From Candidatus Scalindua sp. (GTDB taxonomy: Bacteria; Planctomycetota; Brocadiia; Brocadiales; Scalinduaceae), in NCBI GenBank assembly GCA_031316155.1, contig JALDRB010000018.1, positions 1-64,000 of the forward strand: a stretch of DNA of 64,000 bases, read 5' to 3'. The stretch's first letter is position 1. Every line of letters starts with the position of its first letter. Shown here one piece after another: positions 1 to 9,497 of this stretch. A program made the translations under genes and the position numbers. The notes below the pieces were generated by a model. It was not told the DNA's origin and made no database searches. It saw only the letters and a list, made by a program, of their open reading frames with translations.

Positions 1-2
1 CT

Positions 3-653
3 GTCGCCGTTAAGATGATCATGGGATGTTCTTTCGGAATCGCCCTGACACTCGTCATCTTTGCAGGGTCAGAACTGTTTACGGGGAATAATATGGTGAT
101 GTTCATCGGTGCCCTCAAGGGTAAGTGCGGATGGGGGACGATGTTCTGGGTATGGTTTGTCTGCTATTTCGGTAACCTTGCCGGAGCCTTGGCGCTGGCT
201 GGTGTCATGTCCTGCACGGGACTGGCAGATGGAGGCGTCACCGGCGGATTTATCGGAAAGGTTGCGAGCGCAAAGATGAACGCAGGATTCTGGTTTTTGT
301 TTACCAGAGGTATACTCTGTAACATTCTGGTATGTCTGGCTGTCTGGACGTCGGCAAAAGCAAAAGACGATGTCTCAAAAATATTTCTCATTTTCTGGTG
401 CCTCTATGCCTTTATCGCCTGCGGTTTTGAGCACAGCATCGCAAATATGACGATATTTGGAACGGCTCTCATGACTGAGCATCCCGATACCGTCAGCATC
501 GGAGGTTTTACCTGGAACATGTTGCCCGTTACTCTGGGGAACATCCTTGGTGGTATGTTTCTCGGTGGCGTCTATACGTATGCTACCTTACAACCTGAGT
601 CTGTGCGAGTACTTGATAACGAATACAACAAGCAAAAGGCTGATAAGGCTTAG
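3..653 (+). CDS. Formate/nitrite transporter (FNT family), N-terminus outside window
   Basis: FNT-family pentameric channel for small monovalent anions (formate or nitrite) in the cytoplasmic membrane. The frame is open to the left edge, so roughly the first 60-80 residues are missing. Visible are the family signature FAGSELFTGNN near the start, several glycine-rich membrane segments, and the late FEHSIANM and GNILGG motifs that mark the pore-lining half-helices of FNT proteins. The protein ends with a short charged tail. The next gene encodes an HPP membrane protein, and a Cache receptor and a c'-type cytochrome follow, so nitrite is a more likely substrate than formate; this substrate call is inference. 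Family call is firm, substrate is not. Confidence 0.93.
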   Translation, partial: VAVKMIMGCSFGIALTLVIFAGSELFTGNNMVMFIGALKGKCGWGTMFWVWFVCYFGNLAGALALAGVMSCTGLADGGVTGGFIGKVASAKMNAGFWFLFTRGILCNILVCLAVWTSAKAKDDVSKIFLIFWCLYAFIACGFEHSIANMTIFGTALMTEHPDTVSIGGFTWNMLPVTLGNILGGMFLGGVYTYATLQPESVRVLDNEYNKQKADKA

Positions 654-1356
654 CACTCCTTATGGTTTAGCGCAGTGAATGTGGTATTAATGAAGAGAGC
701 TTCAGGAGTGGAGGATCTCCTGATTAAGGCGATCTATAAACTGAATGAGCTCAGATTTGAATTAAACGGAAGTTTTGCTGTGCTATCCTGAGCAAATTTA
801 ACAGTACTTTGTTGTTTGAAGTATGAGCATTATTGAGCACAAAGAGAAGAAGCACAACCATGTTCGAGACAAATATTCATAAAGGATGCTCCTGTCTTGA
901 TCATGGCTGTGCATATCTTCTTATTTTCATGTATACTCATCTGATAACGGTTTTCGGATAAAATCCGAGATAAAATTGAGCGAGTAAAGTCCTCGGCGCC
1001 TTTTGTCCGGGGAAAGTCCTCGGCGTTTTTTGTCCGGGGATACCTTCACCAAGGTTTGGTTTCCAGTAAAACCGAAAACCAAATCGGTTTTAGTATATCT
1101 AGGTTTTACGATGCTTTACTGAAAGGTTAAATTTCCAAATACACCTGCCCGTTTCGTCCGAAAAGAATCGGTTCAGGTAACATGAAGCAAAAATTTTGGA
1201 GTTCCTTTGTTGAATAGAGAACGTTAAAGCTTCGTTTCTCTGTTTTACTGAGGGGTTTCCGGAAGATTCCAATCAGAAATACGTAAAAAAATAAGCCAGG
1301 ATTCAGATAGTGCCAACCTATTACCCGTAAGATCTTCAAAGGAGGAGAATAGCGCG
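654..1356. other. Intergenic region between FNT and HPP genes
   Basis: About 700 bases with no gene I can support. It holds a weak inverted repeat CAGGAG/CTCCTG at 703-722 that could end the FNT transcript, a 33-codon open frame at 690-791 with no clear ribosome site, and a copy of the dispersed repeat element at 931-1100. The ribosome site AAAGGAGG of the next gene lies at about 1338-1345. Confidence 0.5.
931..1100. repeat. Dispersed repeat element, long form, copy 1
   Basis: One of five related copies in this window (also 9498-9592, 12121-12168, 15779-15870, 43754-43968). The left end reads GTATACTCATCTGATAACGG and the right end carries AACCAAATCGGTTTTAGTAT. Between them is an internal block with GAGCGAGTAAAG and two TCCGGGG-bearing direct repeats, shared only with the copy at 43754. 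It has no coding capacity. It resembles a miniature inverted-repeat element or REP-like sequence, but the mobilising enzyme is not identified. Confidence 0.8.
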
Positions 1357-1884
1357 ATGTCGATAATGAATAATTTCTTTAATCAGATAAAAGGGTTGCC
1401 CAGGGCGCCACAACCAGCAATACCAGCAAGAGAGCTGTGGATAACTTTTATTGGTTCAATAATTGGTATAGGTATTACCGCTTCTCTCGCCTTTGCATGG
1501 AAATGCCCTATGTTACTGGGACCTTTCGGGGCAACGGCAGTATTGGTGTATGGCGCCTACAAGGCGCCGCTGGCACAGCCGAGAAATGTTTTATTAGGCC
1601 ATGTTCTCGGCGCCCTTATGGGCGCGTCAGTCTATGACTTTTTTGGAATCACCTGGTGGTCCCTTGCCCTTGGGGTCACTCTTGCAATTTTGTTTATGAC
1701 AGTAACCTATTCGGTACATCCACCTGCAGGCGCAACCGCATATGTTGCCATCCAGACCGGGGGTCTGGGTGTCGGTTACTGGTATATTTTAAACCCTGTT
1801 CTCATTGGCGCCGTTATTTTGGTCTTAGTCGCCGTTATCGTTAACAAGTATGCCAAAAGAGAGTACCCCACGCATTGGTGGTAA
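1357..1884 (+). CDS. HPP family integral membrane protein
   Basis: Small membrane protein of 175 residues with about four transmembrane helices and the family-defining motif HPPAGATA in the third helix region (about residues 122-129). Early in the protein PMLLGPFGATAVLVY is also typical. HPP proteins have been linked to nitrite transport in plant chloroplasts and cyanobacteria (established knowledge of the family). Here it follows the FNT channel, which fits a role in moving or sensing nitrite. The start is supported by a strong ribosome site AAAGGAGGAG about 10 bases upstream. There are no signs of truncation. Family call is firm; transport role is inferred. Confidence 0.9.
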   Translation: MSIMNNFFNQIKGLPRAPQPAIPARELWITFIGSIIGIGITASLAFAWKCPMLLGPFGATAVLVYGAYKAPLAQPRNVLLGHVLGALMGASVYDFFGITWWSLALGVTLAILFMTVTYSVHPPAGATAYVAIQTGGLGVGYWYILNPVLIGAVILVLVAVIVNKYAKREYPTHWW

Positions 1885-2160
1885 ACAAAATCTTCATCTT
1901 CGGATCAGGTACCGGTGACTATCAACAAGCTGTTTTGGGTAAACAACCACTGCATGCTCTATTCACCTCTATCTTCCATCACCGGTTCTGGAGTATTCTC
2001 TTCATAATATTTGTTATAAAACAGGCTGCATAGTAAAGATAATTCGCTTTTTTTTAGCTAATCGAATATTAAAAAGAAATATGGAGGAACGTTTCCTCCG
2101 TTAAAATATCCGGGGTTTGTGTGTACACATGATAAAAAATGTTAATTTACGGAGAAAAAA

Positions 2161-3723
2161 ATGAAAATCTCAATTAAAAAATATATCATCCTGTTACTCA
2201 TTATTTTTACCCTGCTTCCGTTTGTATTATTACGAATTGTTGCGTATCCGAAAATAAATTCTGATCTTAAAACCGTTATCATGGATAATCTCAGAATTAT
2301 TGGACACAAACAGACTGAACTGGTGACGACCTGGATGCGTGAAAGGATGAAAGATGCCATTGTTGTGGCAAGCAATCCCTATATGGCCAATAGCGTTAAC
2401 TTCAAAAGAGGTGACGGAAATTTTGAAAACACCTTACAGTATCTGGAAAAGGTAGTTGCCGAGTACGGTTACAAGGGAGCGTTTGTTGCTGACGCCAAGG
2501 GGATAGTCACAGTCGCCACGGTTGAAGATAATATTGGGAGAGATATTTCAAAAACCGATTATTTTAAACATGCAATAGAGGGAAGGACATACGCTTCAAG
2601 TATTATGCCATCCGACGTCCCCCTCATAAACGAGTATGAGGAGAAAGAGGTAGGATTACCGACCATGTTTGTTACAACACCTGTTAAAGGCAAAGAAGAC
2701 GCAATAATCGGTGTTGTAGCGTTACGGATCCATGTGGGCATGCTGAGTAATCTGCTGCAGAGTTATAAGTTCGGGAAAACGGGAGAGACCTTTCTTGTTA
2801 ACAGCGAAGGATACATGCTGACCGAGTCAAGGTTCACCGATCAATTAAAAAACTTAGGCCTGATAAAGACACGTAGCGCACTGGAACTGAAGTTGCTTAA
2901 ACCGGGTACGAACAAATTAACCTATGGCGTCGAGCAGTGCATCGCAGGCAACAACGGTTCAGATGCAAAAGGATACACAGATTATGCAGGGATTTCTGTT
3001 CTCGGGGTGTGGAACTGGCTCCCCGAGTTCAACTGGGGTGTCGTTACAGAGATTGACAGGGGAGAGGCTTATGGGGCTGCATACAATCTGAAATACATCG
3101 TTACTGCCCTGTTACTGGCAATCGCATTTCCTATCGTAGTAGTTGCCTACTTCGTTGGGAAAAAATTCTCTTACCCGATTATTCATTTAACGGAGATAAC
3201 GGAAAAGATGGCGGCAGGGGATTTAACGCAGCGTGCTGACATAACGAGCAGGGAAGATGAGATCGGTGTCCTGGCAACTTCTTTCAATACGATGGCTGAT
3301 AACCTGGCTAAAAAGAAAAAAGAGACCGAAGAATCAGAAAAAAGATACCGGGAAATATTTGATTACCTTCAGGCAGGTATCTATCAATGTGAACCCGGTA
3401 CTTATGGTGTCTTTACGTGGGTCAATCAGGCGTGTGCCGAAATGTTTGGTTACAAATCACCGGAGGAGATGATCGGTACCACCGTAAAGGATATTTATGT
3501 AGATCCTGAGGATAGAGAGCGGCTTGTAAAGAAGCTGGAAACGGAAGGAGTCTGGAAGGACTTCCGATCACTTTGCAAAAAGAAAAATGGAGAGACGTTT
3601 AACACCGAACGTACCTCAAACTTGATAAGAGATGCTGAAGGGAAATCTGTACGTATTGTCGGCGTAATCAGGGAGATAAGTAAAGGTAAACTTGCAGATA
3701 GTGGGACAAAAAAGCCCGAATAG
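2161..3723 (+). CDS. Cache-HAMP-PAS membrane receptor without an output kinase
   Basis: Membrane receptor of 520 residues. In order: N-terminal helix (about 8-28), a large extracytoplasmic double-Cache sensor (about 35-310, with EYGYKGAFV and FGKTGETFLV, both typical), a second helix (about 316-338), a HAMP linker (to about 395, with EDEIGVLATSFNTMADNL), and one PAS domain (about 400-510). The protein then stops: no histidine kinase, GGDEF, EAL or methyl-accepting domain follows. The start has GGAG seven bases upstream. It lies between an HPP protein and a membrane coiled-coil protein. A close homologue of the sensor part is encoded at 19113-20633 beside NarK. It may sense nitrite, nitrate or another small anion, but the ligand and output partner are unknown. 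Confidence 0.88.
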   Translation: MKISIKKYIILLLIIFTLLPFVLLRIVAYPKINSDLKTVIMDNLRIIGHKQTELVTTWMRERMKDAIVVASNPYMANSVNFKRGDGNFENTLQYLEKVVAEYGYKGAFVADAKGIVTVATVEDNIGRDISKTDYFKHAIEGRTYASSIMPSDVPLINEYEEKEVGLPTMFVTTPVKGKEDAIIGVVALRIHVGMLSNLLQSYKFGKTGETFLVNSEGYMLTESRFTDQLKNLGLIKTRSALELKLLKPGTNKLTYGVEQCIAGNNGSDAKGYTDYAGISVLGVWNWLPEFNWGVVTEIDRGEAYGAAYNLKYIVTALLLAIAFPIVVVAYFVGKKFSYPIIHLTEITEKMAAGDLTQRADITSREDEIGVLATSFNTMADNLAKKKKETEESEKRYREIFDYLQAGIYQCEPGTYGVFTWVNQACAEMFGYKSPEEMIGTTVKDIYVDPEDRERLVKKLETEGVWKDFRSLCKKKNGETFNTERTSNLIRDAEGKSVRIVGVIREISKGKLADSGTKKPE

Positions 3724-3839
3724 GAACAAACCGATCAAGACAATACTTAAAAGAGTAGGTGTATTTGGGGATAGAGAAGAAAGATAAGGTGTTTAAAATT
3801 ATGAGAAATTTCAATACACTTTACAAGGAGTAGAAAGAA

Positions 3840-4244
3840 ATGGGAAATGCAAAAAGCATTGGTCTCTCCGTTAATGCGAAGACCATCGTTATGATACTAC
3901 TGTTTTTAAATGTCGGTTTTACGGTTAAGATGATCAACAAATATAACGAAATGAAGGATGCCGGTTATGTCAGGGAAAAGACCTTCGAAGAGCAGATGCA
4001 AAAAAGGGTTATGAAGGCCTTCGGTTCGGTAGAAGAGATGAACAAAATAGTAGAAGATGCTACAAAGCAGAGACAAGAAGCTGAAAAAACGTTAGAAACC
4101 ATGAGAGAACAAGATGCTGAATACCGGCGCATGAACAAGGAACTTTCATCTGCAAGGGAGCAGCTATTATCCGAAAGGTCTAAATTACAAAGCACGATTG
4201 AAGATCTGAAGAAAAAGCTGAAAGATGCCGAAACGAAAAAATAG
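3840..4244 (+). CDS. Small membrane-anchored coiled-coil protein with GYVRE motif
   Basis: Protein of 134 residues with one transmembrane helix near the N-terminus (about 12-32) followed by a long charged coiled coil (about 60-134, rich in Glu, Lys and Gln). Just after the helix it reads AGYVREKTFEEQ. The same arrangement, a helix ending in VGF, a short charged stretch and GYVRE, forms the C-terminal part of the Cache receptor at 19113-20633. The two are therefore related, and this protein probably works with the Cache receptor directly upstream (117 bases away). AAGGAG sits 10 bases before the start. Function otherwise unknown; it could be a signalling stalk or adaptor. Confidence 0.72.
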   Translation: MGNAKSIGLSVNAKTIVMILLFLNVGFTVKMINKYNEMKDAGYVREKTFEEQMQKRVMKAFGSVEEMNKIVEDATKQRQEAEKTLETMREQDAEYRRMNKELSSAREQLLSERSKLQSTIEDLKKKLKDAETKK

Positions 4245-4345
4245 TAGTGTCATCCATACTGGCAGTCACGGTACATTTTTTTGATCTCAAAAACGATTCC
4301 AAGGTTACAAAATTTGCAATAAAGGTTTCCATTAGCAGAAAAGGT

Positions 4346-4393
4346 AAGAAACGCAAAGACCAGGTTTTTTAAAACCTGGTCTTTGCGTTTCTT
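4346..4393. terminator. Perfect 23-bp hairpin, probable terminator
   Basis: Two perfect complementary arms of 23 bases (4346-4368 and 4371-4393) separated by TT, with core AGACCAGGTTTT/AAAACCTGGTCT. It lies 100 bases after the coiled-coil gene with no gene on top of it. The T-rich tail is short (CTTTACT), so it may act in both directions or serve as an RNA stabiliser rather than a simple terminator. Confidence 0.7.
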
Positions 4394-4666
4394 TACTGAA
4401 ATTTCCATTCCCAATAGCACAATTGTGGCGCTGTAATTAACTCAAAAGACAAACCACTCATATGGACAATTCTGGCTATAGCCCTGAGTTCTGGCGCCAT
4501 TTGCAGCCCTCAACGATTTACTCATCAATATTTTGCATTTATAAAAACACAAACATTATCTTACCGAGTCGGCTTCCCATCCCAAACTGAACAAAATTAA
4601 AAAATTTTCCTGTGCACTTTCCTTGCGGACAGGAAATAGGCAAAAAACAAATTATTGGTATTTATT

Positions 4667-4694
4667 TTGAGATTTTTGTAATATACGATATAAT
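4667..4694 (+). promoter_or_regulatory. Sigma-70-type promoter for the cytochrome c' gene
   Basis: TTGAGA at 4667-4672, a 16-base spacer, then a perfect TATAAT at 4689-4694. It lies about 155 bases before the cytochrome c'-like gene and after the strong hairpin, so that gene likely has its own transcript with a long leader. Confidence 0.6.
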
Positions 4695-4848
4695 TTATTA
4701 AAGAAGCTCCGCAAAAAATATAAGTTTATGAAAAAGGGCAGATGGTTTCTATACCCGGATAGAGGCGAAAGGAGGTTGAAAAGAGCTTGTAAAAAAGTTT
4801 AATCTAATAAAAAGCATTGAGAACTATTTTTTAGAAGAGGAAATCTAA

Positions 4849-5376
4849 ATGGAAAGAATGAAACAGATATCTTTAAGTGTACTCTGTATATTTGTAATAA
4901 CATTAGGTATCGCGACATTTTCCTGGAAAGGAAAGGAAGCATTAGGAGACGTTGACAGGAGTATTAATGTCCATGACACAACTCCAACCAGAGCTCTTAT
5001 GCAGGTAATAAGTTCTCATACATCGAAAATACTGGACGCTATCATGATTGGTGATTTTGACGCTGTTGCCCATGAGACAGGCAAGTTAGTGGGAATCAGT
5101 AAAAATTTAACGAATACGTACTTTCCTGATGGAGCAGAAGGGCGTGAGTTCAAGGTTGAGGGGAGCAAAGAATCCAAAAAGGTAACAAAAAAAGAGTTTG
5201 AAAAATATGTGAAATTAGTTTCCGAAGCCTTTGAAAAATTAGAGGAAACCTCCCGGAATGAAAACATTGTGGAAACCTACAATAGTTTCGACTCAATGTT
5301 AAGAAAGACCTGTTTTGCCTGCCATGAGGTTGCCCGTATCGATTGGCCGAATTTTATGAAGCAAGCCGGAGGTTAA
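4849..5376 (+). CDS. Cytochrome c'-like monoheme protein (class II type)
   Basis: Exported protein of 175 residues with an N-terminal signal or anchor helix (about 5-25) and a helical body. A single heme-binding motif CFACH lies near the C-terminus (C155, C158, H159), the position seen in class II c-type cytochromes (cytochrome c' and c556). Proteins of this fold bind NO or carry electrons, so a role in nitric oxide handling is plausible in this nitrite cluster, but that is inference. AAGAGGAAAT precedes the start. It has its own promoter upstream and a hairpin directly after. A related C-terminal-heme lipoprotein is at 42706-43236. Confidence 0.82.
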   Translation: MERMKQISLSVLCIFVITLGIATFSWKGKEALGDVDRSINVHDTTPTRALMQVISSHTSKILDAIMIGDFDAVAHETGKLVGISKNLTNTYFPDGAEGREFKVEGSKESKKVTKKEFEKYVKLVSEAFEKLEETSRNENIVETYNSFDSMLRKTCFACHEVARIDWPNFMKQAGG

Positions 5377-5387
5377 TCTGTATCTTA

Positions 5388-5420
5388 CAACGCATGTACC
5401 GAGTCTCGGTACATGCGTTG
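5388..5420. terminator. Hairpin terminator between convergent genes
   Basis: Perfect 16-base arms CAACGCATGTACCGAG and its complement around a single T, followed by TCTCTTTTCCCTTG on the plus strand. It starts 12 bases after the cytochrome gene and faces the 3' end of pntB, so it suits a terminator of the plus-strand gene. Confidence 0.8.
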
Positions 5421-5507
5421 TCTCTTTTCCCTTGTTTCTTCGCGGAAAACTATCCAGTAATTATAAACATAACACATAATAGCGGCAGCGCAGTCTTTTT
5501 CGTCTCA

Positions 5508-6881
5508 TCAGGACTTGAGCAATTTTACCATTTTCCCAAGACTCTCTTTCGCGTCACCAAAAATCATCATTGTCTTGCTATTATAAAAGAGCTCATTATC
5601 TATACCTGAGAATCCCGGGCTCAGACTCCTTTTACAGATGATTACGTTTTTTGCCTTATCGGCATTGAGGATTGGCATACCATAAAGAGGGCTCTTTTTA
5701 TCAAACCGTGCAGCAGGATTAATCACATCGTTTGCCCCAACTACCAACACAACATCTGTATTTTGAAAATCATCGTTAATGTCTCCCAAATCAAAGAGTA
5801 GATCGTAGGGAACATTAGCATCTGCAAGGAGGACGTTCATGTGCCCCGGCATTCGCCCTGCAACCGGATGAATTGCATAGCGAATTTCCTTATCACCTCT
5901 ATCGATCAGAGTCTTTGCCAGTTCGTGTAAAACATACTGGGCTTGTGCGACCGCAAGGCCGTAACCGGGAATAATAATAATCGATTGTGCGCTATCAAGA
6001 ACCATCACCGCATCTTCTTCCACATACCTGACAACCTTGCGGGTTTCTGTCTTAAAAATGTCTTCTGTATCAACAACCCCGGCGTTACCAAAAATCACGT
6101 GAGAAAGAGACCGGTTCATTGCCCGGCACATGATGCGCGTGAGTATCACGCCTGAAGCCCCGACAAGTGCCCCACTGATGATAAGAACATTATTTGAAAG
6201 GACAAAACCCGTGGCTGCTGCTGCTAAACCCGAACATGAGTTAAGGAGAGATATGACAACAGGCATGTCTGCACCACCAATAGGCATAACAAACAAAATC
6301 CCCAGGACAAAAGCAACAGCAAGAATTGCCAGCAAACCTGTGTTATTGACAGGATTAATAACCACAAGAAAACCAAAAACAAGAAATGACAGAGATAACA
6401 GTGAATTCAAGGGTCTCTGCATCCTGAAAACAAAAGGAGCAGATTTTATTAATCCTTGCAGTTTTCCATAAGCTACAAGACTACCCGCAAACGTCAGAAC
6501 TCCTATAAACAAACTTATTACCAGTGAAACAATCATGCTGGTCTCCAGCACACCGTCGCTCCGATAGTATTCTGCTAATGCGACAAAAGCTGACGCCCCA
6601 CCGCCAAGACCATTAAACAGGGCAACTATCTGCGGCATTGCCGTCATCTGAATCTTTTTCGCTACAATGGCGCCAATGGCACTCCCTATGATGAGACCGA
6701 TGACAATAAAGGTAAAATGTAAAATCTCCCTGTCAAAGAGCGTTACCACTATTGCCAGAAGCATACCAATCATCGCAAACTGGTTGCCTCTTCGTGCCGT
6801 CTTGGGAGAACTGAGGTTCTTGAGACCAATGATAAAGAGTATTGATGAGATGAGATAAGTGATTGTCGTTATCGTTGACAT
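5508..6881 (-). CDS. pntB: NAD(P) transhydrogenase subunit beta
   Basis: Membrane and NADP(H)-binding subunit of the proton-translocating transhydrogenase, which moves hydride between NADH and NADP+ at the cost of the proton gradient. The 457 residues match the family length. The first two thirds hold about eight to nine transmembrane helices (with FNGLGGGASAFVA near residue 90), and the last third is the soluble NADP domain III, with GYGLAVAQAQ, HPVAGRMPGHMNVLLAE-like and VVGANDVINPAA motifs. It is the last gene of pntAA-pntAB-pntB, 10 bases after pntAB. Intact and well conserved; it supplies NADPH for biosynthesis and for the nearby peroxide defence. Confidence 0.97.
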   Translation of the reverse strand: MSTITTITYLISSILFIIGLKNLSSPKTARRGNQFAMIGMLLAIVVTLFDREILHFTFIVIGLIIGSAIGAIVAKKIQMTAMPQIVALFNGLGGGASAFVALAEYYRSDGVLETSMIVSLVISLFIGVLTFAGSLVAYGKLQGLIKSAPFVFRMQRPLNSLLSLSFLVFGFLVVINPVNNTGLLAILAVAFVLGILFVMPIGGADMPVVISLLNSCSGLAAAATGFVLSNNVLIISGALVGASGVILTRIMCRAMNRSLSHVIFGNAGVVDTEDIFKTETRKVVRYVEEDAVMVLDSAQSIIIIPGYGLAVAQAQYVLHELAKTLIDRGDKEIRYAIHPVAGRMPGHMNVLLADANVPYDLLFDLGDINDDFQNTDVVLVVGANDVINPAARFDKKSPLYGMPILNADKAKNVIICKRSLSPGFSGIDNELFYNSKTMMIFGDAKESLGKMVKLLKS

Positions 6882-6891
6882 AAGAGATTTT

Positions 6892-7206
6892 TCAGTTTTT
6901 CTTCTTGTCTTTCTTGAACATTTCCAACATCCGGTCTGTTACTAAAAATCCACCAACGACGTTTACGGTAGCAAAGATTACGGCCAGCAACCCCAGTATT
7001 GCACTCAACCAGGAGTGCCCGGCACCGGCGCTTATGAGCGAACCCACAAGTGTTATGCCGGAAATTGCGTTTGTTCCCGACATGAGCGGAGTGTGTAAGA
7101 GAGGTGGCACCTTTGCGATTACCTCAATCCCGATAAAGATCGCCATAACAAAGATATAAATTGATACCAGCAAAGATTCAACCACGCGCCTGCCCCTCCG
7201 TTTCAA
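6892..7206 (-). CDS. pntAB: NAD(P) transhydrogenase subunit alpha part 2
   Basis: Small membrane part of the transhydrogenase alpha chain, 104 residues with three hydrophobic helices. The motif PPLLHTPLMSGTNAISGI is diagnostic of this subunit. The reading frame overlaps the 3' end of pntAA by up to 29 bases. The first seven residues are very basic, so a GTG a few codons inside may be the true start, which would shorten the overlap. It works with PntAA (NAD-binding) and PntB in one membrane complex. Confidence 0.95.
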   Translation of the reverse strand: MKRRGRRVVESLLVSIYIFVMAIFIGIEVIAKVPPLLHTPLMSGTNAISGITLVGSLISAGAGHSWLSAILGLLAVIFATVNVVGGFLVTDRMLEMFKKDKKKN

Positions 7207-8326
7207 ATGCTTTTTTTACCATTTCATTCACTATTTCACCTTTGTGAGTAATACAGGTGCTCCTCGTTATTTCGTCTTCAAAATCAAAAGAACCATCTTT
7301 TGTGGTATATAAGTGCTGAAAAAAAGTTGTGATGTTTTTCGAATACATCCGGCTTGCATCGACAGAAAGAGATGAAGACAGATTAACATTACCGCATATA
7401 ACGATATCGTATTTAACGATAGTCTTTCCAACTTCCGTAAGCTCACAATTGCCTCCCTGTTCTGCTGCAATGTCAACGATGACAGAACCTTTCTTCATCA
7501 TTTTTACCATCTCTTCTGTTATTAAAGTGGGAGCCTTCTTTCCAAAGACTTGAGCAGTTGTTATTACAACGTCATTTACGGCCATCCTGTTCCCAATGAT
7601 TTCTCTCTCTTTCTTCAGGAATTCTGCCGACACCTCTTTTGCATATCCGCTGGCCGCCTCAGCATCTTTGACCGGTTCCATCTCTACAAAATGAGCCCCG
7701 AGACTCGCTACCTGTTCTCTTACCGCAGGACGTGTATCAAACGCTTCAACATTCGCTCCAAGTCTCCGGGCTGTCGCAATAGCCTGCAAACCTGCAACTC
7801 CGGCTCCAAGTACCAGCACCTTAGCCGGCGGAATAGTTCCAGCAGCCGTCATCATGAGGGGGAAAAACTTGCTCAGATGACTGGCAGCAATAAGTACCGC
7901 ACGATAGCCTGAAATGGTTGTCATCGAGCTGAGAGCATCCATGCTCTGGGACCGTGCAAGACGGGGAATGCATTCCATGGCAAAACTGGTTATACGCTTT
8001 CCTTTCATAATCTGTATAACATCAAGTCTTGAAGCGGCAAACAGGAATCCTATATATGCTGAATGAGTTTTCATCAACTCAACTTCGATCTTCTCAAGAG
8101 GATGAATCTTTAAAATTACTTCCGCCTCAGCGTAGAGATCCGGTGCATCAGGCCTAATCAATGCGCCTGCTTTTTCATATTCGCTATCAAGGAAAAACGA
8201 TCCTTTTCCCGCATCTTTTTCTATGAACACTTCATGCTCACCTTTTCTCAGCTGTTCAACCATTTTCGGAATAACAGCTACGCGTCGTTCTCCTTCTAAA
8301 ATCTCTTTTGGTATCCCTATCTTCAT
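7178..8326 (-). CDS. pntAA: NAD(P) transhydrogenase subunit alpha part 1
   Basis: Soluble NAD(H)-binding domain I of the transhydrogenase, 382 residues, related to alanine dehydrogenase. It shows the N-terminal GIPKEILEGERRVA block, the loop ARSQSMDALSS that contacts NADP at the domain interface, and the Rossmann motif VLGAGVAGLQA (about residues 172-182) followed by FDTRPAVREQ. First gene of the split three-gene operon, the arrangement common in non-enterobacterial species. The sequence is intact. Any promoter would lie in the 395-base gap to the divergent ferritin-like gene. Confidence 0.97.
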   Translation of the reverse strand: MKIGIPKEILEGERRVAVIPKMVEQLRKGEHEVFIEKDAGKGSFFLDSEYEKAGALIRPDAPDLYAEAEVILKIHPLEKIEVELMKTHSAYIGFLFAASRLDVIQIMKGKRITSFAMECIPRLARSQSMDALSSMTTISGYRAVLIAASHLSKFFPLMMTAAGTIPPAKVLVLGAGVAGLQAIATARRLGANVEAFDTRPAVREQVASLGAHFVEMEPVKDAEAASGYAKEVSAEFLKKEREIIGNRMAVNDVVITTAQVFGKKAPTLITEEMVKMMKKGSVIVDIAAEQGGNCELTEVGKTIVKYDIVICGNVNLSSSLSVDASRMYSKNITTFFQHLYTTKDGSFDFEDEITRSTCITHKGEIVNEMVKKAFETEGQARG

Positions 8327-8533
8327 ACGTCATTACAGCCTTTTTGCTGATAAATACCCAAATAGTCCAACTGAATTGATGAGGAAAAGCACATTCTAAC
8401 AGGAGCATTCTCAAGCTGTTTTAGAATAGAATATTCTAACAAATATGTCAAGAAGACAATTCAGCCCTTTAAATAATCATTTGAACAACAAAATATTTTC
8501 TCAATATTTGTTTGTTTTTCCACTGTCAAAGTT

Positions 8534-8563
8534 TATAATAAACTGATATGCATGACAGTTTAT
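8534..8563 (+). promoter_or_regulatory. TATAAT box with overlapping dyad ahead of ferritin-like gene
   Basis: A TATAAT at 8534-8539 overlaps the left arm of an inverted repeat, ATAAACTG at 8538-8545 and CAGTTTAT at 8556-8563. The dyad sits where a repressor would block polymerase. It lies about 160 bases before the ferritin-like gene. The cognate regulator is not known; a peroxide or metal repressor is only a guess. The rest of the 8327-8721 gap shows no gene. Confidence 0.4.
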
Positions 8564-8721
8564 AAGTAATTCTTTTTATCTAAGGTGTTTCGTTTTAAGG
8601 GTTTTTTATCTTGAACTTTTCCTCTCAAGCTCGTAAGTGATAAGGGGTAGGAAAAACCTGAGTAGCGGAAATTGATAAAGCCAAATAAAAATTAATCCTT
8701 TTAAAAAGTGAGAGTATTGAA

Positions 8722-9210
8722 ATGGATATCTATACATACGCAATGCAAATGGAGAAAGATGGCAAGAAGTATTACGACGATATGGCCCAGAAAACCGGTA
8801 ACCCCGGGTTTAAGAGTATCCTGAAAAGGATGGCTGATGCGGAGGTAAAACACTACAAGGTATTATTAGCTATGCAAAAAAATGAAAAAGCAGAGTTTGA
8901 GACCGATTCAGAGATATTTACCCATGCTAAAAATGTTTTTACAAAAATGAAAGAGGAAGGAAAAGACCCTGATTCAGAATCTTCACAGGTAGCTCTTTAT
9001 CAGAAGGCGCTTGAAATTGAGAAAGAAAGTCATAAGTTCTATAGAGAAAAAGCCGATGAGGAGCAAGACTCGCATAAAAAAGAGATAATCTTAAAAATAG
9101 CAGCGGAAGAAAAAGATCACTGTGTATTACTGTCCAACATCATCGAATTTGTAACAAAACCGGAAAGCTGGCTTGAAAATGCGGAATGGTATCATCTTAA
9201 TGAATATTGA
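8722..9210 (+). CDS. Rubrerythrin/ferritin-like diiron protein
   Basis: Soluble four-helix protein of 162 residues in the ferritin-like superfamily. Two EX-n-EXXH-type helix pairs are visible: MEKDGKKYYDDMAQK with DAEVKHYKVL, and EIEKESHKFYREKA with AAEEKDHCVLL. Such motifs bind a diiron site used for peroxide reduction or iron handling. There is no C-terminal rubredoxin domain, so it is not a classic rubrerythrin. It opens a run of peroxide-defence genes ending with a second ferritin-like protein at 15213-15758. No signal peptide, so cytoplasmic. Confidence 0.85.
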   Translation: MDIYTYAMQMEKDGKKYYDDMAQKTGNPGFKSILKRMADAEVKHYKVLLAMQKNEKAEFETDSEIFTHAKNVFTKMKEEGKDPDSESSQVALYQKALEIEKESHKFYREKADEEQDSHKKEIILKIAAEEKDHCVLLSNIIEFVTKPESWLENAEWYHLNEY

Positions 9211-9497
9211 TAACCATCCAGCAAAAAAACTGCCAGAGAGTTTACCGATTCTCAGATAGGTATCGAAATAAAGTAGACATAAGCTGTTTAACCCGTCACC
9301 CGAAACAATATCATTGTTTACTGAATATACAGAAAAAAAGACAACTCAACAATGATGATTGAAAAAAACCATTAACAGGCTGGCCGCGAAATACCTCTAA
9401 AGCCGAAAATATCTTTTTCATCACTTTTAAACAAAAATGAAATTCAACCAGCAAAAAAACAAGGTGTTTAATCATCTGTTCGCATTGCATCGGTAGT

